From positions 1-5,361 of the forward strand of contig JAFLDC010000217.1 in the NCBI GenBank assembly GCA_017302775.1: DNA of 5,361 bases, written 5' to 3'. The position numbers were made by a program, and so were the translations under genes. Positions 1 through 5,361 of this stretch are shown piece by piece. Position 1 is the stretch's first letter, and each line of letters begins with the position of its first letter. Below the pieces are notes generated by a model. The model had not been told where the DNA came from and did not search any database. It saw only the letters and a program-made list of their open reading frames with translations. The stretch is from Sphingomonadales bacterium (GTDB lineage Bacteria; Pseudomonadota; Alphaproteobacteria; Sphingomonadales; Sphingomonadaceae).

Positions 1-631
1 GCACGATCGGCTCGTCGCGGTAACGGGTCGCGAGTTGCCGCCACAGCGCCACGGTGAGGTCCTGGCTCTCAGCGTCGACGAACAGGAACGGGTAGCCCGG
101 GCTGTCGTCGATCCCTGTGCCGGTCTGGCCGCCGGGAGCGCCGTGCAGATCGAGGAGGACATAGACCCCCTCGGCCTTGCACCAGCCGATGAACCGATCG
201 AGCAACGCCCATCCGGGACCCGCAGGTTCGCCGGGCCGCTCCGGATCGATGAACAACCCGTGGTGCAGCGGCAGTCGGACGGAGTTGAAGCCAAGTTCGC
301 GGATGAGGCGCACGTCCGCCGCCGTGATGTAGCGCTCGCGCCATTCAGACCAAAAGCGCCGGGCGCCCGCATCGCCAATGAGCTGGGCCACGACCTCGTG
401 GATCTGGCGGGGGCCGACAGCATGCTTGAAGTGCCACATGTAGCCTTCGGGCAGCAGCCAGTTGCCGAGTCCGATGCCGCGCAGGAAAAGCGGCCGGCCG
501 GCGCCGTCCACGAGTTCCGTGCCGCGGACCTGGACAAAACCACCACCCTCGGCCGCCGCCGCGGGGGCCAAGGTCAAGAGGACGGCGCAAAGCGAAACAA
601 ACGCAGGGAGTCGTAGGAGTAACGGGAACAT
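1..631 (-). CDS. Secreted GH5-family glycanase (cellulase-like), 3' end cut by window edge
   Basis: The minus strand from the ATG at 631-629 stays open to the window edge, giving 210 N-terminal residues. Residues 1-27 (MFPLLLRLPAFVSLCAVLLT, then LAPAAAA) form a signal peptide ending in an alanine-rich cleavage region, so the enzyme is exported. The mature part looks like a GH5 TIM barrel: FLRGIGLGNWLLPEGY near residues 49-64, LGFNSVRLPLHHG near 113-125 with the conserved arginine, and YVLLDLHGAPGGQTG near 157-171 with the conserved histidine. The two catalytic glutamates should lie beyond the edge, so activity cannot be judged. Members of this clan hydrolyse internal beta-glycosidic bonds (cellulose, mannan or beta-1,3-glucan); the subfamily cannot be fixed here. 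An in-frame TGA lies 12 codons upstream and the ATG is the only start after it. No Shine-Dalgarno is visible. It follows the GH1 gene by 59 nt, probably in one operon. Confidence 0.85.
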   Translation of the reverse strand, partial: MFPLLLRLPAFVSLCAVLLTLAPAAAAEGGGFVQVRGTELVDGAGRPLFLRGIGLGNWLLPEGYMWHFKHAVGPRQIHEVVAQLIGDAGARRFWSEWRERYITAADVRLIRELGFNSVRLPLHHGLFIDPERPGEPAGPGWALLDRFIGWCKAEGVYVLLDLHGAPGGQTGTGIDDSPGYPFLFVDAESQDLTVALWRQLATRYRDEPIV

Positions 632-690
632 GAAAGCGAAGACGGGAAATACAGTTAAGCGGCGTCAGTCGAAGTAGCCAGCCGGCGCTG

Positions 691-2034
691 TCAAACCAGG
701 CGGTTCTCCCGGATCACCGAAGAGTACCAGTGAGCGCTGAGCTTGGGCGTGCGGCGCTGGGTGCGGTAGTCGACGTGCACGATGCCGAAGCGGCGGGTGT
801 AGCCGTCGGTCCACTCGAAGTTGTCCATGAACGACCACAGGAAGTAGCCCTTCACCGGCACGCCGTCGGTGATCGCGTGGTGGAGTTCGCCGAGGTAGTT
901 GCGCAGGTAGTCGCGGCGGTGCAGGTCGTGCACCTCGGCGCGCACGACCGGTTCGTCATCATAGCCGCAGCCATTTTCGGTGATGTAGATGGCCTTGGCG
1001 CCATAGATCTCGTGCGCAAAGCGCGGGCCCCAGTGCAGGGCCTGCGGGAGGAGGTTGAGCCAGTCGGAGTCGGTGCGCGGGTAGTTCTTCGGCAGGCGCA
1101 GGGCCTCAGGCCGGCCGCGATTCCCCCGGCGAATGAAGGCGCCGCTGTAAATGTTGAGCCCCAGGAAATCCGTCGGGAGGCCAATGAGCTTGAAATCGTC
1201 CGGCTGCACGCGCGGGCGCGTGGAGCCGCAGCGCCGCAGGAAACCCACGGCGTAGCGGCCACGGTAGATGGGATCGAGCAGCGACTCGTTCTGGGTGGCG
1301 AACCAGGCGCGCGCGGCGGCGATGTCGCCCGGCGTTTCAGTCACCGGCACGGCGACCGCGCAATTGTCGGCGAGCCCAACCTGCGCGCCGCGGCCGCCAA
1401 ACTCCCGCACGGCGCGCACGCCGTGGCCGTGGGCGAGGAGGGCGTGGTGCTTGGTTTGGTTGACGGCCTTCGGCCCGAGGAGGAGGCCCGGGGCCTTGGA
1501 CCGGCCACCATAAGCCATAGTCGTGAAGCAGTTGATCTCGTTGAGCGTGATCCAGCGCTTCACGCGGTCGCCGTAGGCCTGGACAATCGTGTCGGCGTAG
1601 CGGGCGAAGGCGTCCACCGTCGCGCGCGCGCGCCAGCCGCCGCGGTCCTCGAGGGCTTGCGGCAGATCCCAGTGAAACATGGTGACCCAGGGGGTGATCT
1701 CGTTGCGCTCCAGGCTGTCGAGGACGCGGTGGTAGAAGTCGAGGCCCTTGCGATTCGGCGCGCCATCGCCCGTCGGGAAGATGCGCGGCCACGCGAGCGA
1801 CAGCCGGTAGTGGCGGATGCCCAGGCGCCGCATGAGCGCGAAGTCGCGGCGAAAAAGCCGGTAGTGGTCGCAGGCGGGCTCGAGCGTGTCGCCGTGGTTG
1901 ATGCGGCCCGGCTGCGCGGCAAAGCGGTCCCACACCGACTCACCCTTGCCGTCGCGCGCGATGGCGCCCTCGATCTGCGGGGCGGCGGCGGCGACGCCCC
2001 AGACGAATTTGGCGGGAAAGACCAGCTGTGGCAT
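691..2034 (-). CDS. GH1 family beta-glucosidase (beta-glycosidase), complete
   Basis: This 447-residue protein has the length and motif order of a complete glycoside hydrolase family 1 enzyme. Visible landmarks are FVWGVAAAAPQIEG (residues 10-23, glycone-binding Gln20), FHWDLPQALED (120-130, His121 and Trp122), WITLNE (161-166, acid/base Glu166), YITENG (350-355, nucleophile Glu353) and GYFLWSFMDNFEW (397-409, aglycone and glycone contacts including Glu408 and Trp409). GH1 enzymes remove terminal beta-linked glucose or related sugars with retention; the exact sugar cannot be read from sequence. There is no signal peptide, so it should act in the cytoplasm on imported oligosaccharides. The residue after Glu166 is Ile, where the family usually has Pro (TxNEP). 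The start is the ATG at 2034-2032; the region before it (ccaatttttcc) has no Shine-Dalgarno. It sits 25 nt downstream of the permease, consistent with cotranscription. Confidence 0.95.
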   Translation of the reverse strand: MPQLVFPAKFVWGVAAAAPQIEGAIARDGKGESVWDRFAAQPGRINHGDTLEPACDHYRLFRRDFALMRRLGIRHYRLSLAWPRIFPTGDGAPNRKGLDFYHRVLDSLERNEITPWVTMFHWDLPQALEDRGGWRARATVDAFARYADTIVQAYGDRVKRWITLNEINCFTTMAYGGRSKAPGLLLGPKAVNQTKHHALLAHGHGVRAVREFGGRGAQVGLADNCAVAVPVTETPGDIAAARAWFATQNESLLDPIYRGRYAVGFLRRCGSTRPRVQPDDFKLIGLPTDFLGLNIYSGAFIRRGNRGRPEALRLPKNYPRTDSDWLNLLPQALHWGPRFAHEIYGAKAIYITENGCGYDDEPVVRAEVHDLHRRDYLRNYLGELHHAITDGVPVKGYFLWSFMDNFEWTDGYTRRFGIVHVDYRTQRRTPKLSAHWYSSVIRENRLV

Positions 2035-2059
2035 GGAAAAATTGGATTGGCGTTGGGCG

Positions 2060-2326
2060 TCAGCCCTTCACGGCGCCGGCGGTGAGCCCGGAGATGAACT
2101 CGCGCTGGAGCAGGAGGAAGAGGCACATCACGGGCGCGATGGACACGAGCGTGCCGGCCATGATGAGGCCATAGTCGGTGCCATAGACGCCGCGGAGGTT
2201 GTTGAGGGCGACGGAGAGGGGCTGCAGCTCGGGCGACTGGAGGATGATCTGCGGACCGATGAAGTTGTTCCAGGCGCCGAGGAAGCTGATGAGCAGGAAG
2301 GCGCCGATCATCGGGCGGACGAGCGG
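2060..2326 (-). pseudogene. C-terminal fragment of a carbohydrate ABC transporter permease (MalG-like), truncated at the junction
   Basis: The last 88 residues of an inner-membrane sugar permease are recognisable, from PLVRPMIGAF to the C-terminus GLTAGAVKG. The fragment begins at the LPL-x-P position that normally follows the cytoplasmic EAA loop. It contains two hydrophobic segments: FLLISFLGAWNNFIGPQIIL (helix 5 region) and GLIMAGTLVSIAPVMCLFLL (helix 6). Proteins of this type have about 270-300 residues, so roughly two thirds, including the EAA motif that contacts the ATPase, is missing. Upstream of about position 2326 the frame stays open to 3160, but that translation looks like no permease and runs antisense to the LuxR-type gene, so I exclude it. 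The permease would have paired with a second permease, a solute-binding protein and an ATPase. I interpret it as an intact gene cut by an assembly or recombination junction rather than a decayed pseudogene. Confidence 0.85.
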
Positions 2327-2332
2327 CCCTTC
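2318..2332. other. Breakpoint joining two unrelated sequence blocks
   Basis: Permease-like coding on the minus strand ends at the Pro codon at 2324-2326, and regulator-like coding on the plus strand begins at about 2321-2329 (frame gag cgg ccc ttc gcc, ERPFA). The two opposite-strand genes therefore meet within about ten bases, each missing its N-terminus. No insertion sequence, tRNA, integrase or inverted repeat is visible at the site. The few bases that could belong to either side (gcggccc) would allow microhomology joining, either by an assembler or in vivo. The precise base is inferred from where the protein resemblance fades, not from an alignment. Confidence 0.75.
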
Positions 2333-3151
2333 GCCACGCAGTTCCTGGGCCTGTTTGGTATGGAAGTCGGCCTGATCGGCGCGCTCGACAAGCATGGCAG
2401 CGATCATCTGGGGCTGTGCCTGCCCGGCCCCGATGCCGGCTCGACCGCACGGCTGCAAGAAGCGGTCACGCTGTGTCTGCCGCACATTCAGCGCGCGGTT
2501 CGGATTGCCCGGCGGATCGGTGAGGCAGAACTGTCTGCGGCACATTCCGCCGAGGCATTGAACCTGGCCCCGTCGCCGGTCCTGCTGCTGACCGAGACGT
2601 TGGAACTGGCCTTCGCCAATGCCGGCGGCCACGCGCTGATCGCGGAACTGGGCCTGGCCAATGGCAACCGGCTGCGGCTTGGCACGGCGGCGCTGCATGA
2701 CGACCTTGTCCGGTTGCTTGATCCGGACGGGCCCTGTCACTGCCGGCCGTTCCGCCTCGCCACCGGCGCGCCGGGCGAGCGGGCCGCCATGGCGATGCGG
2801 ATTAATCCCGAGCGGATCAGCGGCGCGGATACCGCCAACGGGCAGGCCCGGCTGATGATCGTGGCGGCGCACAACCCGGCAGTGACCGAAACCCATATTG
2901 ACCACTTGCGGGACTGGTTTGGGCTGACCCATGCCGAAGCGCGGCTCGCCGCGATGCTGGCCGATGGCGGATCGACCGAGGATTACTGCCAGCTGCGCGG
3001 TGTATCGGCCAACGCCACGCGGTTTCTGCTGAAGGGGATCTTCGCCAAGACCGGGGTCAACCGCCAGTCGCAGCTGGTCCAGCTGATCGACCGGACCCCG
3101 CTGCACTGGTCGCACGATCTGCCGACCGGCGATTTGCCCAGCCCGATCTGA
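2321..3151 (+). pseudogene. LuxR/GerE-type helix-turn-helix transcriptional regulator, N-terminus missing
   Basis: About 276 residues of a DNA-binding regulator can be read from ERPFATQFLGLFGME to the end at LPTGDLPSPI. The C-terminus is a clear LuxR-type HTH at about 2924-3090: LTHAEARLAAMLADGGSTED, then a recognition region (GVSANATRFLLKGIFAKTGV) and NRQSQLVQLI. The middle, with PSPVLLLTETLELAFANAGG and QARLMIVAAHNP, resembles the PAS-like sensing region of the roughly 350-400-residue LuxR-type regulators common in sphingomonads. About 100 residues seem to be missing. The frame is open upstream to 1886, but those codons lie antisense to the permease and GH1 genes and resemble nothing, so the true start is absent. 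The gene ends 95 nt before the first ricin/PAN gene, on the same strand, which makes it a candidate regulator of that pair. Its ligand is unknown. I read it as intact in its source genome. Confidence 0.8.
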
Positions 3152-3172
3152 CCAGCGCAAAGCCGTTGTCCC

Positions 3173-3188
3173 CTACCCGTTCGGGTAG
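3173..3188. promoter_or_regulatory. 16-bp dyad, candidate operator upstream of the ricin/PAN pair
   Basis: The sequence ctacccg-tt-cgggtag has perfect 7-bp arms around a 2-nt centre and lies between the regulator stop (3151) and the first secreted-protein gene. The 2-nt centre is too tight for a good RNA hairpin loop, and no T-run follows, so a protein-binding site is likelier than a terminator. LuxR-type proteins bind as dimers to dyads of about this size, and such a gene lies immediately upstream. I could not identify convincing -35 and -10 boxes around it. Confidence 0.45.
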
Positions 3189-3246
3189 AGCGGGGTTGCG
3201 TCCGGAGTGGCAGACCTGCCCTGCCAGCAACGATCCGGAGTGTGTC

Positions 3247-4275
3247 CTGCGGTTTGCCTTCCTGCCTTTCCTGGCCGCCCTGGCCCTGATGCCTTTCACC
3301 GCGGCCCGGGCAGAGGGCGATCCGCCGCCACTGGTCTACAATCCGGGCCCGATCGAGGGGAAACTGACCACCGGCGAAATTACCGCGCAGCAACGCGAAG
3401 CACTGTACCGGCCGCGCGGCCCCCGGCCCGGTTACTACCGGTTGCGGGTGCTGCATTCCGGGTACTGCCTCAACGTCAGCCGCAGCCTGGCCCCCGATGC
3501 GCAGGAACGGCTCAAGCAATATACCTGCCAGCCCACGATTATTCCCCGGCTGGATGACAATTTTGAACTGTTTGCCTTTGTCCCCCATCCGGCCGGGGGA
3601 CACAGCATCCGCGTGGTCACGCCGGTGGTTCACAATGGCCGCGCCCCGGTGCCAGGCCAGCTTTCCAACTGCGTCACCAGTGCACCGGGCGTGGTATTCG
3701 GCCCGGCCCGGATCGAGGCGCGCGGCTGCGAGGTGCCCGGCGGGGAAAGCTGGACCGGCGCCGGCAATGACGACCAGCGCTTTCTGGTTCAGCAGATGGC
3801 GCCCAACGCGTGGGAGCTGCGCTTTGCCGCCAGCAATGCCGACAGCCCGGATTGCATCGCGGTGCGGGGCGGCTCGCGCGATCTGGGCACCGATCTGATC
3901 CGTTGGGGCTGCAATGGCAACGCCGACCAACGGTTCATGCTGGAATGGGTGATGCCGCTGGCCGTCGATATCGAATCCGCCACGCTGGCTCGCAGCAAGT
4001 GGTATCCCTTTGCCGATGGTCCCTACTGGCTGTCCCCCGCCAACGGCGTTGACCTGACCGGGACGCGCTATTCCACGTTCGAAACGATCGCCGACGGCGG
4101 TCAGTATTGCATGCGCCGCTGCGCCGAACTGACCGAATGCAAGGCCTGGACCTGGACTGCTGCCGGCTATCGCGATGCCGCCAAACCGATCTGCACATGG
4201 CGCAGCGAGGCGGGCCGACCCATTCATCGTGGGCGACTGTCCTACGGCAAGATCTTCAGCGGCATCGTACGCTGA
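3247..4275 (+). CDS. Secreted ricin-type beta-trefoil plus PAN/apple-domain protein, first of a tandem pair
   Basis: From the proposed CTG start at 3247 the protein has 342 residues. Residues 1-22 (MRFAFLPFLAALALMPFTAA then RA) form a signal peptide with an A-R-A cleavage site. Residues about 62-235 form three ricin-like repeats, each with a cysteine pair (C74/C94, C142/C161, C203/C222) and a Q-x-W-like end (DNFELF, DDQRFLV, ADQRFML). The third repeat, with GTDLIRWGCNGNADQRF, is the clearest. Residues about 250-342 resemble a PAN/apple domain, with C288, C292, C298 and C316 and the core CMRRCAELTECKAWTW. Both folds are generally carbohydrate- or protein-binding and outside the cytoplasm; no catalytic motif is seen. 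The start is uncertain: TTG at 3166 or 3196 is also in frame, but CTG follows a ggag (3237-3240) by 6 nt and gives the neatest signal peptide. The second paralog follows after 23 nt. The specific ligand is unknown. Confidence 0.8.
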   Translation: MRFAFLPFLAALALMPFTAARAEGDPPPLVYNPGPIEGKLTTGEITAQQREALYRPRGPRPGYYRLRVLHSGYCLNVSRSLAPDAQERLKQYTCQPTIIPRLDDNFELFAFVPHPAGGHSIRVVTPVVHNGRAPVPGQLSNCVTSAPGVVFGPARIEARGCEVPGGESWTGAGNDDQRFLVQQMAPNAWELRFAASNADSPDCIAVRGGSRDLGTDLIRWGCNGNADQRFMLEWVMPLAVDIESATLARSKWYPFADGPYWLSPANGVDLTGTRYSTFETIADGGQYCMRRCAELTECKAWTWTAAGYRDAAKPICTWRSEAGRPIHRGRLSYGKIFSGIVR

Positions 4276-4286
4276 CCCCTTTTGAC

Positions 4287-4291
4287 AGGAG
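4287..4291 (+). promoter_or_regulatory. Shine-Dalgarno site that decides the start of the second ricin/PAN gene
   Basis: An aggag lies 7 nt before the ATG at 4299. The frame is open further upstream to 4107, but those codons overlap the end of the preceding gene. This site and the signal peptide that follows fix ATG 4299 as the start. The left block shows no comparable site before either enzyme gene. Confidence 0.8.
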
Positions 4292-4298
4292 AACCTAC

Positions 4299-5210
4299 AT
4301 GCGCAAATTCGTGGCTGTTGCCGCCGCCCTGGCCGCTCTTGCCAGTCCTGCCCTGTTGCTCGCCGGGCCCTTCGCCGGGCCTGATTTGTGGACCGATCCG
4401 GCACCGGGCCCGCACCTGGTCCGGGCCCAAGGAGTAAACCTGTGTGCTGAGCGCGAAGGCGACGGGGCGATTACCCGCCTGCCGCGTCTGGTGCTGCGGC
4501 CCTGCGATCCCAACAATTTTGACCAGCATCTGGAATTCGTCCCCAACGGCGTCACCACCGCGGCCCCGCTCAATGCCTCCTCGGTGGTCTGGCGGATCAT
4601 GACGCGCGAAAAATGCCTGACCTCAGCCCGCGGCGTGGTATTCGGGCCCCCTGCGGTTGACGAGGTCACCTGCGATACCCGCCCCGGCGATTTGCCGCAG
4701 CGGCTGGGCTCCGCTGACCAGAACTGGTTCCTGGTGCGCGTGCCCGATGTTGGCCATTACCAGGTTACCGGCTTTGACGGGCGCTGCTGGACCGCCCAGG
4801 GCGGCGATTTTCGCGAAGGGGTGCAGCTGGTGATGGAACGCTGTGGTGCTCATCGCGGGCAACGCTTCAAGGTAGGCGCCTTGCTGGGCGATGTCTCAAC
4901 CCAGCCCAACCTGCTGGCCGCAGAGGAATTCGGCTGGCAGCGGGTGACGCGGCCGATCCCGGGCGGACATGCCCGGTTCCGTGCCATGCCGGGCCAGAAC
5001 CTGCCATCGGGTGACTATACCACCGGCATTGCCACTGCGGATGACCGCGGGCAGGCCTGCGCGCAGCTTTGCGCCGAGGATAACCAGTGCCGCGGCTTCA
5101 CCTGGGTCGATCCGCGCGCCCGCGGCGGCGCGGCGATGTGCTACAAGAAGAACGCCCTTAACGCCCCGGTGACTGACAACTTCACGAACTCCGGAATCGT
5201 CCGGCCCTGA
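4299..5210 (+). CDS. Secreted ricin-type beta-trefoil plus PAN/apple-domain protein, second of a tandem pair
   Basis: This 303-residue paralog of the preceding gene starts with a signal peptide (MRKFVAVAAALAALASPALL, residues 1-20, cleavage soon after). Residues about 38-195 form three ricin-like repeats with cysteine pairs C49/C69, C106/C125 and C163/C182, and Q-x-W-like ends (FDQHLEF, DQNWFLV, RGQRFKV). Residues about 210-303 resemble a PAN/apple domain with C254, C258, C264 and C281, core CAQLCAEDNQCRGFTWV. The cysteine separations within each ricin repeat (20, 19, 19) are identical to those of its neighbour, and both share GVVFGP in the second repeat and GIVR at the C-terminus. The aspartate that usually follows the first cysteine in sugar-binding ricin repeats is absent, so sugar binding is not assured. 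It should act in the periplasm, on the cell surface or outside the cell, probably with its paralog, since the two genes are 23 nt apart and share a terminator. Confidence 0.85.
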   Translation: MRKFVAVAAALAALASPALLLAGPFAGPDLWTDPAPGPHLVRAQGVNLCAEREGDGAITRLPRLVLRPCDPNNFDQHLEFVPNGVTTAAPLNASSVVWRIMTREKCLTSARGVVFGPPAVDEVTCDTRPGDLPQRLGSADQNWFLVRVPDVGHYQVTGFDGRCWTAQGGDFREGVQLVMERCGAHRGQRFKVGALLGDVSTQPNLLAAEEFGWQRVTRPIPGGHARFRAMPGQNLPSGDYTTGIATADDRGQACAQLCAEDNQCRGFTWVDPRARGGAAMCYKKNALNAPVTDNFTNSGIVRP

Positions 5211-5257
5211 TCGCTTCGCCCGCCTGCTGGCGCGACCCCTGGAACGCGGGTGAAATC

Positions 5258-5295
5258 TGCCGGGAGAGCGCTTTGTGCGCCCTCCCGGCATTTTT
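5258..5295 (+). terminator. Rho-independent terminator of the ricin/PAN unit
   Basis: A strong hairpin starts 47 nt after the last stop codon. The outer stem tgccgggag (5258-5266) pairs with ctcccggca (5282-5290), one a/c mismatch follows, then the inner stem gcgc (5268-5271) pairs with gcgc (5277-5280) around the loop tttgt. Five T residues follow at 5291-5295. No comparable hairpin separates the two paralogs, supporting cotranscription. Confidence 0.9.
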
Positions 5296-5361
5296 GTCCG
5301 TTCGGTACAAGTCTGACCGGTGCATTCAGCCTAGCGCAACGCTTGAAGCGGCAGGCATAAA

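Noticed and set aside
35..616. Plus-strand open frame of 193 codons at the left end
   Set aside because: It is antisense to the GH5 gene, whose signal peptide and GH5 motifs are unmistakable on the minus strand. The translation resembles no family.
730..2085. Long plus-strand open frame of 451 codons opposite the GH1 gene
   Set aside because: It lies antisense to a clearly recognisable GH1 enzyme, and its translation is rich in Val, Ala, Arg, Glu and Asp with no domain. This is the usual open antisense frame of GC-rich coding DNA.
4107..4298. Upstream extension of the second ricin/PAN gene
   Set aside because: These codons overlap the PAN domain of the preceding gene in another frame. The AGGAG site and signal peptide place the start at 4299.
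4360..4381. Short repeat of cgccgggcc in the second ricin/PAN gene
   Set aside because: It encodes the AGPFAGP stretch after the signal peptide, and a 9-bp GC-rich repeat in coding DNA needs no further explanation.
2983..4404. Minus-strand open frame of 473 codons across the ricin/PAN region
   Set aside because: It is antisense to the LuxR HTH and the first ricin/PAN protein, both supported by motifs. It lacks any recognisable domain and is a compositional shadow.
5296..5361. Possible promoter for a further gene after the terminator (ttgaag near 5343)
   Set aside because: Only a -35-like hexamer is seen and the window ends before any -10 box or coding start could be judged.
1..5361. CRISPR array, tRNA, rRNA, insertion sequence or phage genes
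   Set aside because: I saw no regularly spaced repeats, no tRNA-like cloverleaf, no rRNA-like sequence and no transposase or integrase motif on either strand.

Overview
The window looks like two unrelated pieces of bacterial DNA joined near position 2325. Both sides are high-GC, so composition by eye does not show the seam. The evidence is that two convergently oriented genes are each cut at the same few bases: a sugar ABC permease reading leftward has lost its N-terminal two thirds, and a LuxR-type regulator reading rightward has lost its N-terminus. The left block resembles a polysaccharide-degrading verrucomicrobium of the Opitutaceae type. The right block resembles an alphaproteobacterium, probably of the Sphingomonadales. 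Both placements come from recognising protein style, not from a search. A metagenome assembly chimera is the most economical explanation; a real recombination junction is the alternative.

Left block (1 to about 2326, all on the minus strand, transcribed right to left): the C-terminal 88 residues of a MalG-like carbohydrate permease, then 25 nt, then a complete GH1 beta-glycosidase with both catalytic glutamates, then 59 nt, then a secreted GH5 glycanase that runs off the left edge. Together they make a sugar-scavenging operon: the exported GH5 cuts a beta-glycan, the ABC importer takes up the oligosaccharides, and the GH1 enzyme, which lacks a signal peptide, hydrolyses them in the cytoplasm. 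Neither enzyme start has a Shine-Dalgarno sequence.

Right block (about 2321 to 5361, plus strand): a truncated LuxR/GerE-type regulator, a 95-nt gap with a 16-bp dyad (ctacccg-tt-cgggtag), and two tandem paralogous secreted proteins 23 nt apart. Each paralog has a signal peptide, a three-repeat ricin-type beta-trefoil and a C-terminal PAN/apple-like domain. They share the same ten-cysteine pattern, a GVVFGP motif in the second repeat and a GIVR C-terminus. The first probably starts at a CTG codon; the second has a strong AGGAG site. A rho-independent terminator closes the unit at 5258-5295.

The most interesting biology is this regulator plus two-gene lectin/PAN cassette. The most important warning is the junction: the reading frame stays open across it on both strands, so automatic gene calling would predict false hybrid proteins there.
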